DNA of 35,340 nucleotides from an uncultured Spartobacteria bacterium (GTDB taxonomy: Bacteria; Verrucomicrobiota; Verrucomicrobiia; Chthoniobacterales; Chthoniobacteraceae): contig CAIURC010000194.1 in the NCBI GenBank assembly GCA_903901425.1, forward strand, positions 1 through 35,340, given 5' to 3'. Each line of letters opens with the position of its first letter. The stretch's first letter is position 1. Position numbers and translations under genes: made by a program. The notes under the pieces are model-generated. The model was not told where the DNA came from and did no database searches. It worked only from the letters and a program-made list of their open reading frames with translations. Of the stretch, positions 7,879 to 16,677 are shown one piece after another.

Positions 7879-8709
7879 ATGTCTGCTCTCCAGATTTCGA
7901 GGGAACAGCTGGTTAAATCCGTCAAGGAACTGCCTTCGGCGCCCCAGATTTTGGCGCGTGTGGGCGAAGCTTTGGAGGATCTGGATTCGAACCTAGACGA
8001 GATTGCGGAACTGATCCGGCTGGACGGTGCAATCACGGTGCGGCTGATCAAGGTGGCGAACAGTGCTGCGTACAACACGCGGGAGCCGTTTTCCTCGCTT
8101 GAGGAAGCGCTGGCGCGGCTGGGGCTGAATCAGGCCTACCGGCTGGTTGGGCTGGCGACCATGCGCCAGTTCTCGGACCAGCAACTGGCTGCCTACGGGA
8201 TTTCGGGGCATTTGCTCCGGGAGAACTCGCTGCTGACGGCGTTGATCATGGAATACATGGCTTCCGGTGGCCGGCACTGCCAGAACGCGGCGTACACCGC
8301 GGGACTGCTCCGTTCGACGGGCAAGATTGCCTTGGATCGTGTGGTGCAGGGCAAGGTGCCGGATGCGGCATGGATTCAGGGGGACTTGGTGGTCTCGGAG
8401 CGCGAGTTGGTGGGGATCGACAGCTGTGAAGCCACCGCGGTAGCGATGGCGGAATGGCGCTTCCCAAAAAAGACGATTGATGCGATTCGCGTCCATTACC
8501 GGCCCCCGGCGGAGGATGGTTTGGCCAATGTGCTCAATCTGGCGTCCGGGGCAGCGGCGACCGCTGGCTTTGGCTTACCCGGAGAGGACGCATACTGGGA
8601 ACTGACCCCAGAAAAGCTGGAAGCGGCAGGTGTGACTCCAGACGGCTTTAAGCGGGCGGTGGAGCAGGGGCTCAAACGGTTTGAGATTGTCCGGGAAGCC
8701 GTGGCCTGA
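7879..8709 (+). CDS. HDOD domain protein
   Basis: 276 residues from the ATG at 7879; a TTG at 7864 is a less likely start. The HDOD signature is clear: KELPSAPQILARV, then LDEIAELIRLDGAITVRLIKVANSAAYN, SLEEALARLG and AYTAGLLRSTGKIALD. HDOD proteins are HD-GYP-like regulators that usually lack catalytic HD pairs and act in signalling linked to motility, stress or c-di-GMP. No second domain such as a receiver or GGDEF is present. No Shine-Dalgarno sequence is obvious. The neighbours (peroxidase upstream, argC downstream) do not suggest a partner, and the specific role is unknown. Confidence 0.9.
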   Translation: MSALQISREQLVKSVKELPSAPQILARVGEALEDLDSNLDEIAELIRLDGAITVRLIKVANSAAYNTREPFSSLEEALARLGLNQAYRLVGLATMRQFSDQQLAAYGISGHLLRENSLLTALIMEYMASGGRHCQNAAYTAGLLRSTGKIALDRVVQGKVPDAAWIQGDLVVSERELVGIDSCEATAVAMAEWRFPKKTIDAIRVHYRPPAEDGLANVLNLASGAAATAGFGLPGEDAYWELTPEKLEAAGVTPDGFKRAVEQGLKRFEIVREAVA

Positions 8710-8820
8710 GCCGAGCCGGTTTCGGTGAACGGAGGGAGGCTCTGGTGGACGGTCTGTGCTGGAATCCCTCAGGAGGGAGTCTTGCGCCGGGGGGGGGCAT
8801 CCTTCTAAAGTCCGCGTCCC

Positions 8821-9858
8821 ATGAAAACACAGCCTGTCGCCGTCGTTGGAGCCAGCGGTTATTCCGGAGAAGAACTGGTGCGGATTTTGGTCCGGCACCC
8901 CGGAGTGGACTTGGTGGCGCTGACCTCACGTCAACTGGCTGGGAAGCGGATGGACGAAGTGTTCCCGCGGTTTGCCCATCACCGGTTTTCGGATCTGCGG
9001 TTTGTGGAGTCGACCACTGAGGCGATTGTGGGGAGCGGCGCGCAGGTGGTGTTTCTGGCGCTGCCCCACGGGGTGGCTGCCGAGTTTGCGCGCCCGCTGG
9101 TGGCAGCCGGGTTGCGGGTGATCGATTTGAGCGCCGATTTCCGGATCAAGGATCCCGCGGTGTACGAGGAGTTTTATGGCGAGGCCCCGCACGCACCCGA
9201 GTTGGCGCAGACCAGCGTCTACGGGTTGCCGGAGGTGTACCGCGAAAAAATCCGGGGCGCTCAACTGGTGGCGTCGGCGGGATGTTATCCGACGAGTATT
9301 TTGCTGCCGTTGATTCCGCTGCTGCGGCGTGGATTGTTGGAGGCTGACACCATTCAGGCCTTCAGCATGAGCGGGGTGAGCGGGGCCGGACGGAATGCGA
9401 AGGTCGAGTACCTCTACGCGGAGTGCAATGAAAGCGTCCGCGCCTACGGGGTACCAAAACACCGGCATCTGGCAGAAATCGAACAGGAACTGAGTCTGGC
9501 GCAGGGAAGCACCGTCCGGATCAATTTCATTCCGCATCTGATTCCCGTTACACGTGGGATCCATTCCACGATTCTGGCAATGCCGAAAGCGGGGGTAACG
9601 TTGGCGGAGGTCGGGGCCGCCCTGCGCGAGGCGTATTCCGGAGAGCCGTTTGTGCGGTTGGTGGGGGAGACCGGCTTTGTGGACACTAAGAATGTGACCG
9701 GCACGAATTTCTGCGACATCGCCTGGCGGATGGATCCGAGGACTGGCCGCGTGGTACTGATGTCGGCGGAGGACAATCTGGTGAAGGGTGCGGCGGGACA
9801 GGCGGTGCAGTCGTTTAATCTGATTGCAGGTTTTGAGGAGACGATGGGACTCCTGTAA
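8821..9858 (+). CDS. argC: N-acetyl-gamma-glutamyl-phosphate reductase
   Basis: 345 residues, the usual length of long-type ArgC. It catalyses NADPH-dependent reduction of N-acetyl-glutamyl phosphate to the semialdehyde in arginine biosynthesis, in the cytoplasm. The N-terminal Rossmann motif GASGYSGEEL (10-19), the ALPHGVAAEFA segment, the catalytic Cys in SAGCYPTSILLP (C155), SGVSGAGRNAK and the PHLIPVTRGI segment are all present. No other arg gene is in the window, so it is not in an arginine operon here. The upstream 110 bases contain a G-tract but no recognised ARG box. Confidence 0.97.
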   Translation: MKTQPVAVVGASGYSGEELVRILVRHPGVDLVALTSRQLAGKRMDEVFPRFAHHRFSDLRFVESTTEAIVGSGAQVVFLALPHGVAAEFARPLVAAGLRVIDLSADFRIKDPAVYEEFYGEAPHAPELAQTSVYGLPEVYREKIRGAQLVASAGCYPTSILLPLIPLLRRGLLEADTIQAFSMSGVSGAGRNAKVEYLYAECNESVRAYGVPKHRHLAEIEQELSLAQGSTVRINFIPHLIPVTRGIHSTILAMPKAGVTLAEVGAALREAYSGEPFVRLVGETGFVDTKNVTGTNFCDIAWRMDPRTGRVVLMSAEDNLVKGAAGQAVQSFNLIAGFEETMGLL

Positions 9859-9982
9859 ATGCCGGCTGGCCTCCGGGCGGTCGGATGTGTGTCCGGCTCG
9901 TTGGTGAGGGCGTGACAGGACCGGGTTGGGATTTAAAACGAGACTGGCCGCGGGACGCTAGGTGGGCGCTTGTAATTGACTG

Positions 9983-10228
9983 ATGATCAGACAAGTTTCT
10001 GGCGTGGAGATCACTGTGACTGAACTCCTGCGGGACTTCCCAAAAATCCGGCGCGCGGTGTTGTCCGGCGAAACGGTTCTGATCCGCAGCCGGGAGGGCG
10101 ACATGCGTCTGACCCGGGATTCCTCGGAACCGAAGTCTCTGCTAGGTGCCCTCCGAGGTCTGGCCCGTACCGGGCAGGACATTGTCGTGCCTACCACAGC
10201 CCCAGAAGAGTGGGCGCAGTCCCTGTGA
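9983..10228 (+). CDS. Orphan Phd/YefM-like antitoxin (prevent-host-death family)
   Basis: 81 residues; the ATG at 9983 is the first possible start because an in-frame TGA lies at 9977. The pattern ITVTELLRDFPKIRRAVLSGETVLIRSREGD resembles the N-terminal DNA-binding and dimerising fold of Phd antitoxins, and SLLGALRGLA plus the terminal PEEW resembles their C-terminal toxin-binding tail. Such proteins repress their own operon and neutralise a toxin such as a PIN or RelE family ribonuclease. No toxin gene follows; the next gene is convergent 37 bases away, and argC lies upstream. It could be a relic, a solitary regulator, or partnered in trans. The assignment rests on pattern only. Confidence 0.6.
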   Translation: MIRQVSGVEITVTELLRDFPKIRRAVLSGETVLIRSREGDMRLTRDSSEPKSLLGALRGLARTGQDIVVPTTAPEEWAQSL

Positions 10229-10244
10229 AAAAGCCTCAGGGCTT
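10228..10244 (-). terminator. Possible terminator of the DUF1552 operon
   Basis: Read on the - strand, AAGCC-CTGA-GGCTT forms a 5-base-pair stem with a 4-base loop and is followed by a run of T (complement of 10232-10228). It lies 22 bases beyond the DUF1552 stop, in the convergent gap. The stem is short. Confidence 0.4.
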
Positions 10245-10265
10245 CTGCAACGGAGGCTGACCGAG

Positions 10266-11549
10266 TCAGACCTCGAATCCCGGAAGACCCGCTTTTCTGC
10301 TGGTGCCGAATCTCTCGGTTTCCATACCCAGCTCTTGAAGGATCTGCAGCCACAGGTTGCACAGGGGCGGCGCATCTTTGGGATCGTAGGCGAGATGCTG
10401 TCCGTGTTTGAACCTGCCGCCCCCGACAAGGATGGGGAGATTCGTGGAATCATGGCTGGAAGCGTTCCCCATGGCCGATCCCAGCACGGTCATGGTCCTG
10501 TCCAAAAGGCGGCCACCGGAATCCGGGGTGTTTTGGAGGCTGCTCAGAAAGCCGCCCCATTCAAGGAGCAGATCTTTTTCAAGGACAGAGAGTTTCTCAA
10601 TCTTGCCGGCGTCCTGTCCGTGGTGACTCAGGTCGTGATGCGCGAATTTTGCGTCGGGCTGGGAGGGGGTTTTGGTGGTGCCGCCGTGGGTGAGAGTCAC
10701 GACGCGGGTCAGGTCGGCTTGGAGCGCCAGTCGGGCGACTTCCAAGAAGAGGCCGAATCGGCGGGTGTCCTCGCCGGGGCCAGGATCAGCCGGAACAGCG
10801 CCTGCGGGCGTCGGCTTCGGGCGCAGAGCATACTGGCGGGAGCGTTGCAGACGTTTTTCGAGTTCGCGCACGCTGGTGAGATACTGGTCCACTTTTTCGC
10901 CGTCGCGGGGGCTTACCGAGCGTTGAAGGCGTTTGGCTTCGGTGGCCACGCGGTCGAGGATGGACTGGCCTTCCTCGACCCGGGTGACCTCCCGGGCCAC
11001 TTCAGCCGGGGAACCGTTGATGAACAGTTTGGCGAATGCCCGAGCGGGGCTGGTATCGGGCGGAACTGCGACACCGGTGCTGGTGTAGCTCACCCAGCTC
11101 GCTCGGCCCGCTGTGGAAAAAACGAGCGAGGGGTACTGGGTTTCCTCGCCCAACTCGGCTGCGGCGAGTTGATCCAAAGAAATCGTGTTGCGGAACGCCG
11201 GGGAACCGGGATGGGGCGCTCCCGTGAGGAATGATTTGTCTGAGGCATGGCCGTCCCGCACCTCGGGATGGTTCAAGCCCGAGATCACGGTGAACGCCTC
11301 CCGCAGGTGCATGAGTCCCGAGAGGTACGGGGTGGGCGCGTAATCGCGGCCTGATTGGTTCGGAAACAGGTGCGGGGTGTGAAAGCTCAGGCAGTTGAGG
11401 ATCCCAACGAACCGTTTTGGAGCGACGGATTCAGCTCCGAATGCGGGACGCATTGCATCGAGCCACGGAAGGGCCAGGCTGATCCCGGCGCCGCGAAGGA
11501 ATGTCCGCCGCGAAAGCGCGGTGCCGGTGGTGAAGAGGACGGATTTCAT
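10266..11549 (-). CDS. DUF1552 (HXXSHH) secreted protein
   Basis: 427 residues. A twin-arginine-like signal (SRRTFLRGAG, R14-R15, then a hydrophobic stretch to about residue 38) indicates export, probably folded. The DUF1552 signature HHDLSHH is present (H305, S308, H309, H310), together with RFVGILNCLSFHTPH, GLNHPEVRDGHASDKSFLTG and the C-terminal GSAMGNASSHD and NLPILVGGG. The pattern recalls alkaline-phosphatase-superfamily metal sites, but no activity is established for the family. It begins 5 bases after the stop of the DUF1592-type cytochrome gene, the usual partner in Planctomycetota and Verrucomicrobiota. The two products probably work together in the periplasm. Confidence 0.92.
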   Translation of the reverse strand: MKSVLFTTGTALSRRTFLRGAGISLALPWLDAMRPAFGAESVAPKRFVGILNCLSFHTPHLFPNQSGRDYAPTPYLSGLMHLREAFTVISGLNHPEVRDGHASDKSFLTGAPHPGSPAFRNTISLDQLAAAELGEETQYPSLVFSTAGRASWVSYTSTGVAVPPDTSPARAFAKLFINGSPAEVAREVTRVEEGQSILDRVATEAKRLQRSVSPRDGEKVDQYLTSVRELEKRLQRSRQYALRPKPTPAGAVPADPGPGEDTRRFGLFLEVARLALQADLTRVVTLTHGGTTKTPSQPDAKFAHHDLSHHGQDAGKIEKLSVLEKDLLLEWGGFLSSLQNTPDSGGRLLDRTMTVLGSAMGNASSHDSTNLPILVGGGRFKHGQHLAYDPKDAPPLCNLWLQILQELGMETERFGTSRKAGLPGFEV

Positions 11550-11554
11550 GGGCG

Positions 11555-14032
11555 CTATTTTTCAGTAAAGAGTCGGCTCTGGAGAACGGAATGGAGGAGT
11601 GTCCGGAGCCCGTAGCCTTCGGGTGCGGCCTTTTCGAGGAGCTCGTCCACGGTTTGGCGGTCTGCGAACTGGAGCGGGGCACCGGTAAGATGGGTCACGA
11701 GTTTTTCGACGGCGCAGTGGGCGATCTGCCGCGGGTTTCGCAGGAGCAACGCCTTGAATTCGGTGATATTGGCGAAAGCGGTGCCGTCTTCGAGCGAGTA
11801 GGATGGATCGACCGGCAGGCCCTGGGTGTAAAGCCGGATGTCGCTTCCGGGAATGTTCACGACCTTTTCGCGGGCGGACTCAGGGATGGCGCGGTAATGG
11901 GACCGCCAGCGCCCGGTGACATCAAAGCTTTCGAGGGCGAATCCCGGAGGATCCAGGCGCGCATGGCATCCGGCACAGGCAGGCTGGTTCCGGTGTTTGG
12001 CGAGTTGTTGCCGGACCGTAGTGGCGCCCCGGATATCGGGTTCGAGTGCCGCCACGTCTTTGGGAGGCGGATCGGGGGGTGTGCCGAGAATGCGTTCCAG
12101 CACATAGGCTCCGCGAACCACGGGCGAGGTGGTGGTGCCGTTGGCGGACACCTTCAGGACGGCGCCTTGGGTCAGCAACCCGCCCCGGGGCGAGTCTTTG
12201 GGAAGCGCGACTTTGCGGAGCTGGTCGCCGGTGACACCGGGGATCCCGTAGTGTTCTGCGAGGCGCTCGTTGAGAAGGGCAAACTCGCTGTGGACGAGGT
12301 TGTGGGCCGGGAGATTTTTCTGGAGGAGTTCGTCAAAAAAAGCGGTGGTTTCCGCCATCATAGACTGCTGCAGGTACTCCTCGAACTCGGGATAGAGCTT
12401 GGTGTCGGGCTGTGTGAAGTCGATGTCCCGGAGGTTCAGCCAGCTTTCGAGAAGGTGCCGGGTAAAGCGTTCGGCCTTGGGCGAGGCGAGCAGACGCTCA
12501 GCCTGTTGGCGCAGCACTTCCGGGTTCCGCAGGGTCTTGGCCTCGGCTGCGGCCAGAAGGGGCGCATCCGGGGCGCTGCTCCAGAGTCCGTAGCTGAGCC
12601 GGGAGGCGAGTGCGTAGTCGTCCAGCGGGCCCGGTGCGGCATGGAGGAAGAGGAAATTGGAGGAGCAGAACGCCATTTTGTAGGCGGCCCGGAGCGCATC
12701 ATCGAAGGGACGGCCCTTCTGCAGATGGGCTTGGAAAAGCCCGAGGTACTCCAGCACTTCCTCGTCGGAAACCGGCCTTCGGAACGCCTTGGGGAGGAAG
12801 TTTGAAAGCAGCCGTTTCGCGTCGGTTTCGGGCGCCTCGGATACCACCCGGAGGTCGCGGCCCGGTAGTTTTGGGTTGGCGGGTTTGAGGGGGAGATCTC
12901 CGTAGAGCACCTGGTGGCCGCGCGGCGGCCATTCTTCGATAAGGGGGCCTTCGATTTCTACCCACTCAACCACTGCGCAGATTCCGCCCACCATTGCCCG
13001 TTCGTTGGGGAGTTCGGGAACGGTCCGGTACGGGGAGAGCCACAGGGTTTTGCCGGCAGGAACCCGGGCCTGAAACTCGAATTCGCGGAACTCGACCGGG
13101 CTCATTTCGAAGTAATGATGATCCGAGGTGAGGCCCGAGCGTGGCCAGTCGGCAAGCCCGGCTTTAAGGATGATCCGCCGGTCTGGACGTTTGGCGTCGG
13201 CAGCACTGGCCAGCGGTCCGGTCCGGTCAATCATGGCCTTCACCCGGAACCGGAACCGGTACCGGGCATCGGGCACAGGTGGCTGCCATGCGCCAAGTTC
13301 TCCATGCGGGCCGTTGATCCCGTTCCAGCGGATGGCGAGGCAGCCTTCTGGAGAATGGACCCAGGAACCGAGTTGGAACGGCGGATGATTCCAGTTGTGC
13401 CAGGTTTCGTTGTAATCCGTCTGGATCCGGACGGTCTCGGGCCGTGCAGTGGTCACCGTTGCCTCCTTGAGCGCAAGGTCCGCTGCCTGCAGATACCGCT
13501 CCATGTGCACCGGGGAAAGGTCCAGCGCCGATCCGACGGTGTCGAAGCCGCTCCATTTTCCGTCTTCGGGAAGCAGTTCCTGCAGCGGAGTCTGGATTCC
13601 CAAAAGATCGTGAAGCGTGTGTTCCACCTCGTTCCGGTTCAGACGCCGGTACACCATGCGGCCTTCCCGCGAAATCCGGTGTGTATCGGCACCGTGCAAT
13701 TCACGGCCCAGACTCCCCAGAAAGCTCCCTGTCTCCTCTGCCTGTGGGCGCGCCTTTTTGCGGGGAGGCATCTCTCCTGAGCGCACCTTGTCGAATACCT
13801 TGACCCAAGTCCGGAAGTTTTCGGGATCTGCGGGTGTCCAGCCCAGCGCATCCAAATTGAGCCCGCCCTTTTTGCGGTCGGCATCATGGCAATCCGAGCA
13901 GTGTGCTTCCAGAAGGGGCTCCAAGTGTTTTCGGAAGTCCCCGGAAGCCGTGGTCTCCGGGCTGGCAGCATCCGAGGGGATCCCGGGCCCAAACAGGGCG
14001 GCAATCCAGAGCAGGGTATGGAGCCGGTTCAT
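11555..14032 (-). CDS. Planctomycete-type cytochrome c (DUF1587/1595/1592/1588/1585)
   Basis: 825 residues from the ATG at 14032, chosen because MNRLHTLLWIAALFG is a signal peptide and because this start overlaps the stop of the upstream gene as ATGA. Domains in order: PSCyt1 haem site CSDCH (C45, C48, H49); DUF1587 (RLNRNEVEHTLHDLLGIQ); a carbohydrate-binding-like beta region (about 215-400); DUF1595 (FLPKAFRRPVSDEEV); DUF1592 (AYKMAFCSSNFLFL, DYALASRLSYGLW); DUF1588 with a second haem site CAGCH (C686, C689, H690) then ARLDPPGFALESFD; and DUF1585 at the C-terminus. It should be a secreted multidomain di-haem protein. The electron donor, the acceptor and any substrate are unknown. Confidence 0.94.
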   Translation of the reverse strand: MNRLHTLLWIAALFGPGIPSDAASPETTASGDFRKHLEPLLEAHCSDCHDADRKKGGLNLDALGWTPADPENFRTWVKVFDKVRSGEMPPRKKARPQAEETGSFLGSLGRELHGADTHRISREGRMVYRRLNRNEVEHTLHDLLGIQTPLQELLPEDGKWSGFDTVGSALDLSPVHMERYLQAADLALKEATVTTARPETVRIQTDYNETWHNWNHPPFQLGSWVHSPEGCLAIRWNGINGPHGELGAWQPPVPDARYRFRFRVKAMIDRTGPLASAADAKRPDRRIILKAGLADWPRSGLTSDHHYFEMSPVEFREFEFQARVPAGKTLWLSPYRTVPELPNERAMVGGICAVVEWVEIEGPLIEEWPPRGHQVLYGDLPLKPANPKLPGRDLRVVSEAPETDAKRLLSNFLPKAFRRPVSDEEVLEYLGLFQAHLQKGRPFDDALRAAYKMAFCSSNFLFLHAAPGPLDDYALASRLSYGLWSSAPDAPLLAAAEAKTLRNPEVLRQQAERLLASPKAERFTRHLLESWLNLRDIDFTQPDTKLYPEFEEYLQQSMMAETTAFFDELLQKNLPAHNLVHSEFALLNERLAEHYGIPGVTGDQLRKVALPKDSPRGGLLTQGAVLKVSANGTTTSPVVRGAYVLERILGTPPDPPPKDVAALEPDIRGATTVRQQLAKHRNQPACAGCHARLDPPGFALESFDVTGRWRSHYRAIPESAREKVVNIPGSDIRLYTQGLPVDPSYSLEDGTAFANITEFKALLLRNPRQIAHCAVEKLVTHLTGAPLQFADRQTVDELLEKAAPEGYGLRTLLHSVLQSRLFTEK

Positions 14033-14985
14033 GGGGCGGGTGGCGCCGGGGGCGCGGGTCTGGCGAGACGGAAACCGGTGTCCGGGTACTTGCGGCCCGC
14101 GCTGGCACTCGACCGGACGTTGGAACGGAGTTTGTCCACGGAATGTGGGGTGCTGCCGCCGCGCATGATGCGTTGGGTGCCAAACACGATGGTTTCGTTC
14201 CATTCCCAGACGTTCCCGCCTTGGTCGAACGTGCCCCAGGGGCCGAACGCATTGGGCAGGCTACCCACGGGCACGAAATCGTAGCTGGTGTGGTGGAGTT
14301 CCCCCTCCCTGCCTCCGCCGCCGAAGCTCGCCGCGTTTTGCGCGGGATCACCCGGGCCCTTTGCCTGCGGCGGTTCGTTGCTCCGGGTCGGATAGAGCCA
14401 GTAGCCCCCGGCTGGGCCCCCCTCACTTTCCGGTTGGTAATAGGCGGCCTTGTACCACTCGTCCTCGGTTGGAATCCACACCCGGGCGCCGGGTTGCCGC
14501 ACGGCCAGCTCTTTTTCCTCGGTGATCCGGTACGCGCCCGTTTCTGTGTCGCCCGATCCCATCCCGTTGTGGATCCAGTTGGCAAACCGCATGGCATCCA
14601 TAAAGCTGATGAAACTCGCGGGCCTGCGTTCCTCGGTGGCAGGCACCGTGTATTGGTAGGAGCCTGGGTTGCCCGTGCGTTGAATCAGGGTCCTGTCCCG
14701 GACCATGCTCGCCGTCGGCGCCGTATGCATCGTGGGCGTCCAAAGTCCGTGCGGATCCTTGGCCGCCACCGCATTGAGAAACTCCGCGTACTGGCCCAGC
14801 GTGATCTCGGTTTTGCTGATCTCAAACTCGGCGGCGACGGATCCGTGGCCGGTTTTGTCCGGGGGATTGCCGGGATACGGCACCCGAGCCCATTCGATTT
14901 CAAACGCGTCCGCGGTCAGGAGCGGCCATGCCGCGACCAGCCAGAGCGGGAGGCGGACGAGTGGGACGTGTGGAGCCAAGGCCAT
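14029..14985 (-). CDS. FGE/SUMF1-like fold secreted protein lacking cysteines
   Basis: 318 residues with an N-terminal hydrophobic export signal (about 1-27). The formylglycine-generating-enzyme fold is marked by EISKTEITLGQYAEFLNAV, FISFMDAMRFANWIHNG, WIPTEDEWYKAAYY, DQGGNVWEWNE, RIMRGGS and DTGFRLAR. True FGE uses a cysteine pair near the RGGS...R segment; here no cysteine is visible anywhere, so it is unlikely to convert sulfatase cysteines. Relatives (EgtB/PvdO-like or binding modules) use the same fold differently. Its TGA overlaps the ATG of the DUF1592 cytochrome (ATGA at 14029-14032), implying coupled translation and a joint role. The proline/alanine tail arises in the overlap region. 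Confidence 0.88.
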   Translation of the reverse strand: MALAPHVPLVRLPLWLVAAWPLLTADAFEIEWARVPYPGNPPDKTGHGSVAAEFEISKTEITLGQYAEFLNAVAAKDPHGLWTPTMHTAPTASMVRDRTLIQRTGNPGSYQYTVPATEERRPASFISFMDAMRFANWIHNGMGSGDTETGAYRITEEKELAVRQPGARVWIPTEDEWYKAAYYQPESEGGPAGGYWLYPTRSNEPPQAKGPGDPAQNAASFGGGGREGELHHTSYDFVPVGSLPNAFGPWGTFDQGGNVWEWNETIVFGTQRIMRGGSTPHSVDKLRSNVRSSASAGRKYPDTGFRLARPAPPAPPAP

Positions 14986-15059
14986 GCGACTAGACGAGGT
15001 TGGCGGACCGGGATGGCGTCATCGGAAGTGTGAGCAAAAGTGCGACTGCCGTTTTGGGA

Positions 15060-16253
15060 TCATTTCCGTGGCTTGGGGGGCGCTGGAGTCGCGGGCTGGA
15101 TCCCCAACGACTCCAGCACCAACCGGTGAAAGGTGTCCTTGGGTTTGCCGCTGTCGGGCACCAGGACGTTTTGAACCAGATACACCGTGACCAACCTGTG
15201 ACTGGGAACCACCCAGCCGTTGGTGGCAAACGCACCGCCGTGTCCGAAACTTCCCGCTGGCATCAGCGCACTGGGCTTTTCCGTGTCCAGGTTCACCTGC
15301 CAGCCGGCGGCGTACGGACGGGTCTGAGTTCCTGTGGAAACAGGCCGGGTCATTTCCTGTACCGACTTTTCCGAAAGAAAGCGGGTTCCGTCCAAAATGC
15401 CGCCTCCGGCGATGATGGCGTAAAAACGGCCGAGATCGGCTGCCGTGGAGAAGAGTCCGCCCGAGGGTTCCACCATGTGGGTGACACTCGCGTCGCTGGT
15501 CACAAACGGGTTGTAGCCTGGGACCAGTTCGTGGGTTTCCTCGTCGAGTTTGTAGGTCCGTGCGATCCGGGCGCGGCGGGCGTCGTCGGGATGGAACAGG
15601 GTGTCTTTCATCCCGAGCGGCTCAAAGAGCCGGGTCCTGAGGAAGTCCTCGTATTTCATCCCGGAAACAATCTCGAGAATGCGGCCCGCCACGGTGGGGC
15701 CGAACCCGTACTCGTAGGAGGTGCCGGGTTCGAAGGCGAGGGGGGCTTTGACCAGGCTGGCCACGTAGGCCTTGAGGGAAATTGCGCCATCGGTGGCTTT
15801 CCGGGGGGGGAAAGCGATTCCGGCGGTGTGACTGAGCAGCATCCGCAGGGTGATGGGCGTCTTGGGGGATTCGCCGTTCTGGAGCTTCATTTTGCCGAGT
15901 TCCGGCAGCCACTGGGAGGCCGGGGTGTCCAGTGCGAGTTTTCCTTCATCCACCAGCAGCATGAGGGCGGTGGCGTTCACGGATTTGGTCATGGAAGCGA
16001 TCCAGAACAGCGCGTTCTCGTCCATGGGGCGGCCTTTCTGGGCATCGGCCATGCCGGCCGCCCCGTGGTGGATCACCTTGCCGTCCTGAAGCACCAGCGT
16101 GACGATTCCAGCCGCCTGTTTGGCCCGGACCGCCTCCTGCATTGCGGGCCCGATTGCCTCAAGTCGGCTCGCGTCCAGTGCAAAGAGCGGGACGCTGAAA
16201 GCCTGCAACGTGAGAAGGAAAACAGGGCGCAGAAAGGAGCGGAGGGGTTTCAT
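15060..16253 (-). CDS. Secreted serine hydrolase, class C beta-lactamase/esterase family
   Basis: 397 residues from the ATG at 16253 (MKPLRSFLRP, signal peptide to about residue 26); an ATG at 16262 is an alternative. The nucleophile motif is SMTK (S87, K90). The second motif is Y180-E-Y rather than YxN, and the third region is FGHGGAFATNGWVV, with HGG replacing KTG. LFEPLGMKDTLFHPDD is typical of the family. This set fits EstB-like esterases or peptidases more than drug-hydrolysing enzymes. It is 74 bases upstream of the FGE-like gene on the same strand and may start that operon. A paralogue lies at 25306-26511. Confidence 0.92.
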   Translation of the reverse strand: MKPLRSFLRPVFLLTLQAFSVPLFALDASRLEAIGPAMQEAVRAKQAAGIVTLVLQDGKVIHHGAAGMADAQKGRPMDENALFWIASMTKSVNATALMLLVDEGKLALDTPASQWLPELGKMKLQNGESPKTPITLRMLLSHTAGIAFPPRKATDGAISLKAYVASLVKAPLAFEPGTSYEYGFGPTVAGRILEIVSGMKYEDFLRTRLFEPLGMKDTLFHPDDARRARIARTYKLDEETHELVPGYNPFVTSDASVTHMVEPSGGLFSTAADLGRFYAIIAGGGILDGTRFLSEKSVQEMTRPVSTGTQTRPYAAGWQVNLDTEKPSALMPAGSFGHGGAFATNGWVVPSHRLVTVYLVQNVLVPDSGKPKDTFHRLVLESLGIQPATPAPPKPRK

Positions 16254-16677
16254 GAGAGGCATGGGGTGCTGGACAAGGGGGCTAGAGCCCCCAAAGGGTA
16301 ACCCCAGCCATGGAAAAACCTTTGGAGAAATCAGAAGCCAACGGCGTCTCCGCCGGGAAGTCCCAAGAGCGGGAAACCTGCGGTCTGCGACATCCGGCCA
16401 CCTCAATGGATCTGCGAAGTCCGGGAACCGGACGTCCATGATCGGTTCCGGACTCAAACCGGGTGGCTGCCCTGCATCTGCGGGGGACGAAAGTGGAAAT
16501 GGCTGACTCCGTACCGCTCAAAGACGGTGACTGGTGTCATGGCGAATTCTCGTTCAAGCGGCGCCTCGTGCTGCCTACTCCCGTGACTTCAGTCACTTAG
16601 GAGTCAAGTTTCCTGGATGGGGAACTCCACAGGCAAGTCATCCATTTCTATGGCACCCAAGGTCTCATTGTTCCCGA
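16254..16677. other. Intergenic region upstream of serine hydrolase
   Basis: No convincing gene in 424 bases. Near the serine hydrolase start is a GGGGGCT-AG-AGCCCCC hairpin (16277-16292). A GTGACT-TC-AGTCAC inverted repeat is near 16583-16596. The region should hold the promoter of the 16253-10266 operon, but no clear -35/-10 pair was seen. Confidence 0.5.
16277..16292. other. GC-rich hairpin in the serine hydrolase leader
   Basis: Seven-base arms GGGGGCT and AGCCCCC flank AG. On the - strand it sits 24 bases before the ATG at 16253, so it could affect translation initiation or be a terminator remnant. It lacks a T-tract. Confidence 0.4.

Noticed and set aside
10146-11234. 362-codon open frame on + across the antitoxin end and DUF1552
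   Set aside because: It overlaps the Phd-like gene and lies antisense to the DUF1552 gene with its HXXSHH motif; glycine/phenylalanine-rich product without family marks.
16282-16521. 79-codon - strand gene upstream of the serine hydrolase
   Set aside because: Arginine/serine-rich, no domain, overlaps a probable promoter and hairpin region.
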